A stretch of DNA of 64,000 bases, taken from assembly GCF_021725675.1 (NCBI RefSeq), contig NZ_JAKJPO010000001.1:682001-746000 (forward strand), written 5' to 3'. Source of the DNA: Marilutibacter chinensis. GTDB taxonomy: Bacteria > Pseudomonadota > Gammaproteobacteria > Xanthomonadales > Xanthomonadaceae. The translations under genes were made by a program, and so were the position numbers. Positions 8,661 to 18,541 of this stretch are shown here, piece after piece (positions within the stretch are counted from its first letter, which is position 1; each line of letters begins with the position of its first letter). The notes under the pieces were generated by a model that ran no database searches, had not been told where the DNA came from, and was given only the letters and a program-made list of their open reading frames with translations.

Positions 8661-8688
8661 GCCGCCGGCGCCTGCCGGCGGCTTTTTC
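8661..8688 (+). terminator. Rho-independent terminator of Ala-rich lipoprotein 1
   Basis: A perfect 9-bp GC stem, GCCGCCGGC with GCCGGCGGC (8661-8669, 8674-8682), has a 4-base loop and is followed by TTTTT. It lies 27 bases after the stop codon. Confidence 0.9.
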
Positions 8689-8724
8689 CTTGAGGGAAGG
8701 CGGTCGGGCTTCCGGGTGGACCCG

Positions 8725-8736
8725 TTGACACGAGTC
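8725..8736 (+). promoter_or_regulatory. TTGACACGAGTC motif before the second Ala-rich lipoprotein
   Basis: This 12-mer matches the one at 8196-8207 in all but one base and lies 101 bases before ATG 8826 (82 bases in copy 1). It may be a shared -35 or regulator site. No matching -10 stands out. Confidence 0.35.
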
Positions 8737-8825
8737 GAGGCCGGAAGGCCTCGCCATCTTCGCCTGCCCTCCACATTCCGCAGCCTAGGCTGCCCACCGT
8801 TCCACAGACAGATACCGGAGATCCC

Positions 8826-9218
8826 ATGAACACCAAGCTGTATGTTGCCCTCATCGCTTCCGTGCTGGCTCTGACGGCTTGCCAGAACGAGACCTCCACC
8901 GCCCAGAACGCCGCGGCCGAAGCCGAAGCCGCCGCCGACGAGGCCGGCGCCGCTGCTGCCGACGCCGTCGACGCCGCCGGTACCGCCGTGGTCGAGGGCG
9001 CCGATGCCGCCGCCGCCGCGACCGGCGAGGCCGCTGCCGAAGCCGGCGCCGCAGTCGAAGGCGCCGCCGACGAGGCCGCGGCTGCGGCCGACGCCGCCGC
9101 TGCAGATGCCGCCGCCGCAGGCGCCGATGCCGCCGATGCGGTCGCCGACAAGGCGCAGGAAATCGCCGACAAGGCGCAGGCCGCCGCCGAGGAAGCCAAG
9201 GAAGACGCCGGCAACTGA
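8826..9218 (+). CDS. Alanine-rich lipoprotein, copy 2
   Basis: The protein has 130 residues and is a clear architectural twin of the preceding lipoprotein. It has a signal peptide with lipobox LALTAC (Cys about 20), then a mature region made almost wholly of Ala with Asp/Glu and some Gly. The C-terminal 25 residues are more charged, with Lys spaced at regular intervals (VADKAQEIADKAQAAAEEAK), suggesting a helical end with a positive stripe. GGAGATCCC upstream of the ATG supports the start. It has its own terminator (9242-9273). I do not recognise a named family. A structural envelope role is possible but not shown. Confidence 0.75.
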   Translation: MNTKLYVALIASVLALTACQNETSTAQNAAAEAEAAADEAGAAAADAVDAAGTAVVEGADAAAAATGEAAAEAGAAVEGAADEAAAAADAAAADAAAAGADAADAVADKAQEIADKAQAAAEEAKEDAGN

Positions 9219-9241
9219 GCCGCATCCGACCACGCGTTCCG

Positions 9242-9273
9242 CAAGGGCCCGCATTCGCGGGCCCTTGTTTTTT
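9242..9273 (+). terminator. Rho-independent terminator of Ala-rich lipoprotein 2
   Basis: A perfect 11-bp stem, CAAGGGCCCGC with GCGGGCCCTTG (9242-9252, 9257-9267), has loop ATTC and is followed by a T run. It separates the lipoprotein from liuB. Confidence 0.92.
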
Positions 9274-9413
9274 GGCCGGCGCGTCGGTGCAACGGGGCGA
9301 GCGCGTGGACGGCCCGCAAGCGGCGCTGCGCATGGTTTCGCCGGACGGCGGCGCGCTGGCCGCTCCGGGACCTTTGTGGTTTGATGCCGACCTCGTTCCC
9401 GATGCCGTTGCCC

Positions 9414-11039
9414 ATGCCCGCGATCACTTCCCAGCTCGACCCGCGCTCGCAGGACTTCCAGGACAATGCGGCCTACCACCGCGCCCTGGTCGACGAGCTC
9501 GACGCCCGCCTCGCCCGCGCCGCGCTGGGCGGCGGCGACAAGGCGCGCGACAAGCACACCGAACGCGGCAAGCTGCTGGTCCGCGACCGCATCACCGCCC
9601 TGCTCGATCCCGGTTCGCCGTTCCTGGAGATCGCGCCGTTGGCCGCGGAAGGCATGTACGACGATGCCGCGCCGGCCGCCGGGATGGTCTGCGGGATCGG
9701 CCGGGTGATGGGTCAGGAGGTGGTGGTCGTCGCCAACGACGCGACCGTCAAGGGCGGCACCTATTTCCCGATGACGGTGAAGAAGCACCTTCGCGCGCAG
9801 GAGATCGCGCGCGAGAACAACCTGCCCTGCGTATACCTGGTCGACTCCGGCGGTGCGTTCCTGCCGCTGCAGGACGAGGTGTTCCCGGACAAGGAACACT
9901 TCGGCCGCATCTTCTACAACCAGGCGCGGCTGTCCGCCGAGAACATCCCGCAGGTGGCGGTGGTCATGGGCAGTTGCACCGCGGGCGGCGCCTACGTGCC
10001 GGCGATGTGCGACGAGTCGGTGATCGTGAAGGAACAGGGCACGATCTTCCTCGGCGGTCCGCCGCTGGTGAAGGCCGCCACCGGCGAGGTCGTGGATGCC
10101 GAGACCCTCGGCGGCGCCGACGTGCATACCAGCGTTTCCGGCGTCGCCGACCACTTCGCCGAGGACGATCGCCATGCGCTGCAGATCGCGCGCGACATCG
10201 TCGGCACCTTCAATCGCCGCAAGACCCTGCCGGTCGCAACGCGGCAGGCGGCCGAGCCGCTCTACCCCGCCGAGGAGCTGTACGGGATCGTGCCGAGGGA
10301 TACCCGGCGCCCGTTCGACATCCGCGAGGTGATCGCGCGGGTCACCGACGGCAGCGAACTGCAGGAGTTCAAGGCGCGCTACGGCAAGACACTGGTCACC
10401 GGCTTCGCCCACATCCACGGTTACCCGGTCGGCATCGTCGCCAACAACGGCATCCTGTTCGCCGAGAGCGCGCTCAAGGGCGCGCACTTCATCGAGCTGT
10501 GCAACCAGCGCGGGATCCCGCTGGTGTTCCTGCAGAACATCACCGGCTTCATGGTCGGCAAGAAGTACGAGCAGGCGGGCATCGCCAAGGACGGGGCCAA
10601 GATGGTCACCGCGGTGGCCTGCTCGCACGTGCCCAGGTTCACGGTGGTGATCGGCGGCAGCTTCGGCGCCGGCAACTACGCGATGTGCGGCCGGGCCTAT
10701 GGCGCCCGCTTTCTCTGGATGTGGCCGAACGCACGGATCAGCGTGATGGGCGGCGAGCAGGCGGCCAGCGTGCTGGCCACCGTGCGCCGCGACGGCATCG
10801 AGGCGCGCGGCGGCGAATGGAGCATGGAGGACGAAGAGACCTTCAAGACACCGATCCGCGAACAGTATGAAACCCAGGGCAGTCCGTGGTACGCGACCGC
10901 CCGGCTGTGGGACGACGGCATCATCGACCCGGCCGACACCCGTCGCGTGCTCGGCCTGGGCCTGTCGGCGAGCCTCAATGCGCCGATCGAGAGCGGCCCG
11001 GGCCGCGATGGCACCCGCTTCGGCGTGTTCCGGATGTAG
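9414..11039 (+). CDS. liuB: Methylcrotonyl-CoA carboxylase beta (carboxyltransferase) subunit
   Basis: The protein has 541 residues from [20 protein letters not shown]. It moves the carboxyl group from biotin on LiuD to 3-methylcrotonyl-CoA, giving 3-methylglutaconyl-CoA. Carboxyltransferase marks are [59 protein letters not shown] and the C-terminal half with [20 protein letters not shown] and [20 protein letters not shown] prefer ATG 9414 because family proteins begin MPxITSxLDPRS; ATG 9384 or TTG 9381 would add a proline-rich stretch. No clear ribosome site separates the choices. The partner subunit liuD is 4.6 kb downstream, unlike the compact liu operons of other bacteria. Confidence 0.92.
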   Translation: MPAITSQLDPRSQDFQDNAAYHRALVDELDARLARAALGGGDKARDKHTERGKLLVRDRITALLDPGSPFLEIAPLAAEGMYDDAAPAAGMVCGIGRVMGQEVVVVANDATVKGGTYFPMTVKKHLRAQEIARENNLPCVYLVDSGGAFLPLQDEVFPDKEHFGRIFYNQARLSAENIPQVAVVMGSCTAGGAYVPAMCDESVIVKEQGTIFLGGPPLVKAATGEVVDAETLGGADVHTSVSGVADHFAEDDRHALQIARDIVGTFNRRKTLPVATRQAAEPLYPAEELYGIVPRDTRRPFDIREVIARVTDGSELQEFKARYGKTLVTGFAHIHGYPVGIVANNGILFAESALKGAHFIELCNQRGIPLVFLQNITGFMVGKKYEQAGIAKDGAKMVTAVACSHVPRFTVVIGGSFGAGNYAMCGRAYGARFLWMWPNARISVMGGEQAASVLATVRRDGIEARGGEWSMEDEETFKTPIREQYETQGSPWYATARLWDDGIIDPADTRRVLGLGLSASLNAPIESGPGRDGTRFGVFRM

Positions 11040-11263
11040 CCGTCAGGCGGGACGTCGGCGCCGGGCCTGTCACGAAGGGGCGATCGCGTAGGGAGTCGTG
11101 CGGATCGATCGGCGGACAACTGAACAGGTGTCACCCAGGTTACCGTTGGCCGATTGTTGAGAGCGGTCACAGCGGACACCGGCCACCTGCGTGCTAGCCT
11201 CGGTTGTTGTCGATTTTTCCGCGGCTTGCGCCCCCCAAAGTCCCGCCAGAGGAGTCCCGCACG

Positions 11264-11809
11264 ATGGCCATTTTCAACAGTCCCGCCTCCCCACAGAAGC
11301 GCGAGAACGCGCCGCCGCCGGAGACTCCGACGCCGCGCGCGGTCGAAACGCGCCCCGAGCCGTCGTTCGCCTCCCCGGCCACCGCACCCGCACCCGCGAC
11401 CCAGCGCGCGCCGGCGAACCAGCTGAAGGAATCGGTGATCGCTTCCGACCTGACGATCGAGGGCAAGATCGAGGGCTCCGGGCACGTGCGCCTGGCCGGC
11501 AAGTTCAAGGGCGATGTCAACGTGCAGGGCGATCTGACGATCGAAGTCGGCGCCAAGCTCAACGGCGGGGTCAAGGCCCGCAAGGTGATCATTGCCGGTG
11601 AGCTGGAAGGCAACATCGATTCGGCCGAGCGTGTCGAACTGCTCGACAGCGGCGCGATGATCGGCGACATCAAGGCCGGCACCGTGACCGTCGCGGCCGG
11701 CTCCAAGATGCGCGGCCAGGTCGAATTCGGCTGGAGCGGCAAGGACGGCAAGTCGAACGGTTCCGGCAACGGCAAGGGTGCCGCCGGGGAGAACGGCGCC
11801 GGCGCATGA
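11264..11809 (+). CDS. Bactofilin family cytoskeletal protein
   Basis: The protein has 181 residues. A disordered Pro/Ala-rich N-terminus (about 1-60) precedes a bactofilin domain (about 62-160). The core shows the repeated beta-helix rungs IEGKIEGSGHVRLAGKFKGD, VNVQGDLTIEVGAKLNGGVK, IIAGELEGNIDSAERVELLD and GSKMRGQVEF. The C-terminal tail is Gly/Ser/Lys-rich. Bactofilins polymerise into filaments without nucleotide and place cell-wall or stalk enzymes. AGAGGAG lies 10 bases before ATG 11264. The stop overlaps the next start by 4 bases (ATGA), so the two genes are translationally coupled. No peptidase or lytic enzyme lies beside it. Confidence 0.9.
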   Translation: MAIFNSPASPQKRENAPPPETPTPRAVETRPEPSFASPATAPAPATQRAPANQLKESVIASDLTIEGKIEGSGHVRLAGKFKGDVNVQGDLTIEVGAKLNGGVKARKVIIAGELEGNIDSAERVELLDSGAMIGDIKAGTVTVAAGSKMRGQVEFGWSGKDGKSNGSGNGKGAAGENGAGA

Positions 11810-12177
11810 GCGCGCTCCGCCCAGGCACGCCTGGCGCGACGCGGACCTGCCCGCACTGCAAGACCACGATCCTCGAAAGCGCGAACGTCTGTCCCGCGTG
11901 CCAGCACCACCTGCGCTTCGATCCCGACGCGGTCGGGTCGAAGGCGCAGCGCACGGTGCCGCTGCGGGTGGAAGGCACGATCCGGCCGCAGCCGACCGAC
12001 GGCGCGCTCGAATACACGATGGTGGTCTCGATCCGCAACGAGCGCGGCGAGGAGATCGATCGCCAGGTGATCGGCGTCGGCGCGCTCTACCCGGGCGAGG
12101 AACGCAGTTTCACGCTCGCGGTGGAGGCGTTCGAGGTCAAGGGTTACCGCGCCGGCAAGGGACGCAGCCGGCACTGA
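11806..12177 (+). CDS. Zinc-ribbon protein coupled to bactofilin
   Basis: This protein has 123 residues. Near the N-terminus are two CxxC pairs, CPHCKTTILESANVCPAC, a zinc-ribbon fold. The rest, RTVPLRVEGTIRPQPTDGAL..YTMVVSIRNERGEEIDRQVI..YPGEERSFTLAVEAF, looks like a small beta-sandwich. I do not recognise a functional name. It overlaps the bactofilin gene by 4 bases, so it probably works with that filament, for example as an adaptor. Two more start codons are absent nearby, so the start is firm. The tail ends in basic KGRSRH. Confidence 0.75.
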   Translation: MSALRPGTPGATRTCPHCKTTILESANVCPACQHHLRFDPDAVGSKAQRTVPLRVEGTIRPQPTDGALEYTMVVSIRNERGEEIDRQVIGVGALYPGEERSFTLAVEAFEVKGYRAGKGRSRH

Positions 12178-12239
12178 GCGGCCCGCGCGCACGGCCCCCA
12201 GCTCTGCCGCCCGCACGATGGGCGGCCATCAACAGAACC

Positions 12240-12285
12240 CATCGCGGCTTACGCCGCTGCTACAGGAGCGGCGTGACCCGCGATG
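12240..12285. repeat. REP-like inverted repeat (TCGCGGCTTACGCCGCT family)
   Basis: The left arm CATCGCGGCTTACGCCGCTG faces the right arm AGGAGCGGCGTGACCCGCGATG across a few bases. The same arm sequence appears at 23008-23103 and 31175-31240. It lies between two convergent units, the zinc-ribbon gene and the feo operon, with no T-run. Confidence 0.7.
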
Positions 12286-12305
12286 GCCGTGGCCTGAAGG
12301 TCCGC

Positions 12306-12551
12306 TCAGTCCGCCGGTCCGCAACCGTCGCAACCTCCACAGGCGCCGGCGGCTCCCGTTGCGCGCGGGGCGATCCAGCGTCCCAGCGCGCGCATCCAGC
12401 CGGGCCGGCGCTCGCGTACCATCGGCACCGCGCATGCCACCCGCAGCCGGCGGGTGAACGCCGGCAACTGCCGGTTCAGCACGTAGGCCGCGCTGGCCAC
12501 TACCGCCAACGCGATCAGCAGGTACTGCAGCAGCAGACCGGTCTCCATCAT
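12306..12551 (-). CDS. Small single-membrane-segment protein at the end of the feo operon (DUF6587-like)
   Basis: The protein has 81 residues (80 if the second ATG is used). One membrane helix, LLLQYLLIALAVVASAAYVL, is followed by a basic cytoplasmic stretch and a Cys-rich end, GAAGACGGCDGCGPAD. ATGA overlaps the feoB stop by 4 bases, so it is co-translated. The classical FeoC helix-turn-helix protein is not present. The place in the operon and the Cys cluster suggest a FeoB accessory, perhaps binding Fe(II) or an Fe-S cluster. The role is inferred. Confidence 0.7.
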   Translation of the reverse strand: MMETGLLLQYLLIALAVVASAAYVLNRQLPAFTRRLRVACAVPMVRERRPGWMRALGRWIAPRATGAAGACGGCDGCGPAD

Positions 12552-14416
12552 CCCGCCCCCAACGCCACCGCGACCTGGTAGGTCAGCATCGCGGCCAGAT
12601 AGGCGAGGCCGAACAGGTAGCCGGCCGAGATCGCGACCTGCTTCCACGAGCCGGTCTCGCGCTTGATCGTCGCCAGGGTCGAGATGCACTGCGGCGCATA
12701 GATGAACCACACCAGCAGCGCCAGCGCGGTCGCCAGCGACCAGCCGTCGCTGATGACCGGTGTCAGCGCCTGGGTCGCCGCTTCGTCGTCGGCCGCCGAC
12801 AGCGCATAGACCGTCGCCAGCGACGACACCGCGACTTCTCGCGCGGCCAGGCCCGGGATCAGCGCGATGCAGATCTGCCAGTTGAAGCCCAGCGGCGCGA
12901 ACACCGCGGTCATCGCGTGGCCGATGCGGCCGGCGAAGCTGTAGTCGATCGCCGGACCGGTCGCCCCTTCCGGCGCGCCGGGGAAGCTGAGCAGGAACCA
13001 CAGCAGGATGGTCAGCGACAGGATGATGCCGCCGACCCGGCGCAGGAAGATCCACGCCCGCTCCCACAGGCCGATCAGCAGGTCGCGCGGATGCGGGACG
13101 CGGTAGGACGGCAGCTCCAGCAGCAACGCATGCTCGCCCTTGTCGCGGCGCCACTTCTTCATCACCCACGACACCGCCAGCGCGCTGAAGATGCCGGCCA
13201 TGTACAGCGCGAACAGCACCAGGCCCTGCAGGTTGAAGATGCCGACGTCCCGCTGCGGGATGAACGCGCCGATCAGCAACGCATAGACCGGCAGCCGAGC
13301 CGAACAGGTCATCAACGGCGCGACCATGATCGTCGCCAGGCGGTCGCGGGGGTCCTGGATCGAGCGCGTCGCCATGATGCCCGGGATCGCACAGGCGAAA
13401 CTGGACAGCAGCGGGATGAACGAGCGCCCCGACAGCCCCGCCGACGCCATCAGCTTGTCGAGCAGGAACGCGGCGCGCGGCAGGTAGCCGGACTCTTCCA
13501 GCGCGAGGATGAACGCAAACAGGATCAGGATCTGCGGCAAGAACACGATCACGCCGCCGAGGCCGGCGATGATGCCGTCGGCAAGCAGGCTGGTCAGCGG
13601 CCCCTCCGGCAGGGTCGCGGTCACCCACTCTCCCAGCGCGCCGGTGCTGCCGTCGATCAGGTCCATCACCGGCGTAGCCCAGGCATAGACCGCCTGGAAG
13701 ATCAGGAACATCACCGCCGCCAGTGCGGCCAGCCCGAATACCGGATGCAGCAGCCAGCGGTCCAGCGCGTCGTCGATCGCGGCCGTGCGGCGCGGCATGC
13801 CGACCGCGAGCGACAGCAGCCGCCGCGTCTCCGCGTGCAGGGCGTCGGGATCCTCGGCGGCGCCATCGGGCATCTGCCGTTTGGGCGGATGCAGTTCGCT
13901 TCCGAGCGTGTCGATCTTCGCCACCAGCTCGCGCGCCCCATGCCGCTGCACCGCGACGGTCGCCACCACCGGCACGCCCAGCTCGCGCTCCAGCGCCTGC
14001 AGGTCGACCTCGATCCCGCGCCGGCGCGCGGCATCCATCATGTTGACCGCCAGCACCATCGGCTTGCCCAGCGCGCGCACCTCCAGCGCGAAGCGCAGGT
14101 GCAGGCGCAGGTTGGTCGCATCGACCACGCAGACGATCACGTCCGGCGCGGCCTCGCCCGGATAGAAGCCGCGACAGAAGTCGCGGGTCACCGCCTCGTC
14201 GAGGCTGGCGGCATGGAAGCTGTAGGCGCCGGGCAGGTCGAGCACCGCGTAGTGGCGGCCGGACGGCGCACGCAGGCGGCCTTCCTTGCGCTCGACGGTG
14301 ACGCCGGCGTAGTTGGCGACCTTCTGGCGGCTGCCGGTCAACTGGTTGAACAGCGCGGTCTTGCCACAGTTGGGGCTGCCGACCAGGGCCAGGCGCAGGG
14401 CGGGTGCCTCGCTCAT
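12548..14416 (-). CDS. feoB: Ferrous iron transporter B
   Basis: The protein has 622 residues, on the short side because E. coli FeoB has 773. The N-terminal G domain shows P-loop GSPNCGKTALFNQLTG, G2 region YAGVTVERKEG, G3 DLPGAYSF and G4 NMMD. A helical linker leads to the membrane domain with two Gate motifs; the visible core is FLPQILILFAFILALEESGY, SFIPLLSSFACAIPGIMATR and IPGLAAREVAVSSLATVYAL. It moves Fe(II) into the cytoplasm across the inner membrane. The gene overlaps feoA by 4 bases upstream and the small membrane protein by 4 bases downstream, so three genes form one unit. Regulation by Fur is likely from the box at 14683-14700. Confidence 0.95.
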   Translation of the reverse strand: MSEAPALRLALVGSPNCGKTALFNQLTGSRQKVANYAGVTVERKEGRLRAPSGRHYAVLDLPGAYSFHAASLDEAVTRDFCRGFYPGEAAPDVIVCVVDATNLRLHLRFALEVRALGKPMVLAVNMMDAARRRGIEVDLQALERELGVPVVATVAVQRHGARELVAKIDTLGSELHPPKRQMPDGAAEDPDALHAETRRLLSLAVGMPRRTAAIDDALDRWLLHPVFGLAALAAVMFLIFQAVYAWATPVMDLIDGSTGALGEWVTATLPEGPLTSLLADGIIAGLGGVIVFLPQILILFAFILALEESGYLPRAAFLLDKLMASAGLSGRSFIPLLSSFACAIPGIMATRSIQDPRDRLATIMVAPLMTCSARLPVYALLIGAFIPQRDVGIFNLQGLVLFALYMAGIFSALAVSWVMKKWRRDKGEHALLLELPSYRVPHPRDLLIGLWERAWIFLRRVGGIILSLTILLWFLLSFPGAPEGATGPAIDYSFAGRIGHAMTAVFAPLGFNWQICIALIPGLAAREVAVSSLATVYALSAADDEAATQALTPVISDGWSLATALALLVWFIYAPQCISTLATIKRETGSWKQVAISAGYLFGLAYLAAMLTYQVAVALGAG

Positions 14417-14670
14417 GCCGTGCCTCCTTCGACCGCGACGCGCACGCGTGCGGCCTCGGCCCGGCGCAGCGCGAAGCGGGTGAAGCCCACCTGCACCAGC
14501 AAGGGTTCGGCAGTGAACGGACCGGCCGCCATCAGTTCGACGCGCTCACCTGCGACGAAGCCGAGTTCGCGCAGACGGCGGGCGATGGCATCGTTCGGAA
14601 TCGCGTCCTCCACGCACTCGACGATGGCCGCAACGCGGCGCGGCAGTTCGGACAGCTTCAAGTCGCGCAC
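14413..14670 (-). CDS. feoA: Ferrous iron transport protein A
   Basis: The protein has 85 residues with the SH3-like FeoA fold. It begins MRDLKLSELPRR; the middle is RRLRELGFVAGERVELMAAG and the end is GFTRFALRRAEAARVRVAV. FeoA is a small cytosolic protein needed for FeoB activity. The start appears to be GTG at 14670, with only a weak ribosome site (GCTCAG). The gene lies directly downstream of a Fur-like palindrome and overlaps feoB by 4 bases. Confidence 0.9.
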   Translation of the reverse strand: MRDLKLSELPRRVAAIVECVEDAIPNDAIARRLRELGFVAGERVELMAAGPFTAEPLLVQVGFTRFALRRAEAARVRVAVEGGTA

Positions 14671-14682
14671 CTGAGCAAATAG

Positions 14683-14700
14683 GAATTGTTCTCAATTCTA
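14683..14700 (-). promoter_or_regulatory. Fur-like palindrome overlapping the feoA -10
   Basis: A perfect inverted repeat, GAATTG-TTCT-CAATTC (14683-14698), overlaps a minus-strand -10 candidate TAGAAT (14700-14695). The minus text TTGAGAACAATTCC resembles half of the Fur consensus. It lies 13 bases upstream of the GTG start. The AT-rich patch stands out in GC-rich DNA. No clear -35 is visible. Confidence 0.6.
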
Positions 14701-14827
14701 GCACCGACATGCCGCGATTAGCGCGTCCAGCAACGGCTCGCCCGTCCCCGGCACGCCCGGCGCAAGCGGCTTTCCGGCCTTGCCTTATCATCTGCCGGGT
14801 GTTCCGACCGACCCGGCAAAACTCCCG

Positions 14828-15613
14828 ATGAGCTCTCCCCTGCTGACCCTGCGCGATGGCGCGGTCGCCCGCCTCCGGCTCAACCGGCCGGATCTGCACA
14901 ATGCCTTCGACGCCAACCTGATCGCCGCGCTGACGGCGGCCTTGCTAGGGCTGGCCGATGAGGACGGCGTCCGCGTGGTGGTGCTGGAGGGCGAAGGCGC
15001 CTCGTTCTCCGCCGGTGCCGACCTGAACTGGATGCGTTCGATGGCCACCGCCAGCGAGGACGAGAACCGCGAGGATTCGCTCGCCCTGGCGCGGCTGATG
15101 CGCACCCTGGACGAGCTGCCGAAGCCGACCATCGCCCGCGTCCATGGCGCGGCGTTCGGCGGCGGGGTCGGCCTGGTCGCCTGCTGCGACATCGCGATCG
15201 GCGCCGAGGGGGCCCGGTTCGGTCTGACCGAGGCCCGGCTGGGCCTGCTGCCGGCGGTGATCTCGCCCTACGTGATCGCCGCGATCGGCCCGCGCCAGGC
15301 GCGTCGGCTGTTCGCGACCGCCGAGATCCTCGACGCCGACGAGGCCCGCCGGATCGGCCTGCTGCACCGGGTCGTCGCCGCCGAGGCGCTGGACGAGGCG
15401 GTCCAGCGGGAGATCGACCTGTTGCTCAAGGCCGGCCCGGTGGCCGCCGCGACCGCGAAGCGGCTGGTGCGCCAGGTCGTCGCCCATGGCGACCGCGACC
15501 GTCACGACCACGACAATGCCGCCCTGATCGCCCGCCTGCGGGTGTCGCCGGAAGGCCAGGAAGGCCTGACCGCCTTCCTCGACAAGCGCAAGCCGGAATG
15601 GATCGGAGGCTGA
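14828..15613 (+). CDS. liuC: Methylglutaconyl-CoA hydratase (enoyl-CoA hydratase family)
   Basis: The protein has 261 residues from ATG 14828. It hydrates 3-methylglutaconyl-CoA to HMG-CoA, between the carboxylase and the lyase of leucine breakdown. The crotonase fold is visible: LEGEGASFSAGADLNWMRSM (oxyanion hole and CoA site), ARVHGAAFGGGVGLVACCDI, and the catalytic-loop region ARFGLTEARLGLLPAVISPY. The Glu of LTEARLG is the usual catalytic residue. An in-frame ATG at 14780 would add 16 residues that do not look like crotonase. Only 4 bases separate it from liuD. Specificity is given by the operon, because the family is broad. Confidence 0.9.
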   Translation: MSSPLLTLRDGAVARLRLNRPDLHNAFDANLIAALTAALLGLADEDGVRVVVLEGEGASFSAGADLNWMRSMATASEDENREDSLALARLMRTLDELPKPTIARVHGAAFGGGVGLVACCDIAIGAEGARFGLTEARLGLLPAVISPYVIAAIGPRQARRLFATAEILDADEARRIGLLHRVVAAEALDEAVQREIDLLLKAGPVAAATAKRLVRQVVAHGDRDRHDHDNAALIARLRVSPEGQEGLTAFLDKRKPEWIGG

Positions 15614-15617
15614 CGGC

Positions 15618-17626
<2,009 letters not shown>

Positions 17627-17630
<4 letters not shown>

Positions 17631-18541
17631 CGGCCATGAAGCCCGCCACGCCCGCCCAGGTCCGGATTGTCGAGGTCGGCCCGCGCGACGGCCTGCAGAA
17701 CGAGAAAGCGCTGGTCGCGACCGCCGACAAGATCGCGCTGATCGACCGGCTGTCGGCGACCGGGCTGCAGAGCATCGAGGCGACCAGTTTCGTCAGCCCC
17801 AAATGGGTGCCGCAGCTGGCCGACGCCGCCGAGGTCTATGCCGGCATCGCCCGCCGGCCGGGCGTGCACTACCCTGTGCTGGTGCCGAACGAGAAAGGCT
17901 ACGAGCGCGCCCGCGAGGTCGGGGTCGAGGAGATCGCAGTGTTCACCGCCGCGTCCGAGGCGTTCAACCGGAGGAACATCAACGCCGGCATCGACGAGTC
18001 GCTGCAGCGCTTCGCGCCGGTGATGGCGCGGGCGCGCGAGGATGGCGTGCGCGTGCGCGGCTACGTTTCCACCGTGCTCGGCTGCCCGTACCAGGGCGAG
18101 GTCCCGCTCGCCGACGTGGTGCGGGTCGCCGTTGCGCTGCACCGGATGGGCTGCTACGAGGTCTCGCTCGGCGACACCATCGGCGTCGGCACGCCAGGCA
18201 AGGCGCGGGCGATGTTCAGGGCCGTCGCCGCCGAGGTGCCGGCCGCGGCGCTGGCGGTGCATTTCCACGACACCTACGGACAGGCGCTGGCGAACATCCT
18301 CGCCTGCCTGGAGGAAGGGGGCGCGGTGGTCGATGCGGCGGTCTCCGGCACCGGCGGCTGTCCCTACGCGAAAGGCGCCAGCGGCAACGTCGCGACCGAG
18401 GACGTCGTCTACATGCTGCGCGGGATGGGCGTGGAAACCGGCATCGACCTCGACGCGCTCGCCGGAACCGGCCGCTGGCTCGCCGCACTGCTCGGCCGCG
18501 ACAGCGGCAGCAAGGTGGCGAAGGCACTGGCGGCCTCATGA
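17627..18541 (+). CDS. liuE: Hydroxymethylglutaryl-CoA lyase
   Basis: The protein has 304 residues, a TIM-barrel lyase that cleaves HMG-CoA to acetyl-CoA and acetoacetate. It shows VEVGPRDGLQNEK (metal and catalytic Asp/Arg), the region ATSFVSPKWVPQLADA, VHFHDTYGQALANILACLEE (metal-binding His pair) and the signature SGTGGCPYAKGASGNVATED with the catalytic Cys. The start codon overlaps the liuD stop. Its own stop overlaps the start of a PAS-GGDEF-EAL gene, so the operon seems to continue into signalling. Confidence 0.95.

Noticed and set aside
8352-10628. A long minus-strand frame with Gly/Ala-rich repeats opposite the lipoproteins and liuB
   Set aside because: The repeats are the complement of the Ala codons of the lipoproteins. 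Terminators on the plus strand and the liuB motifs fix the coding strand.
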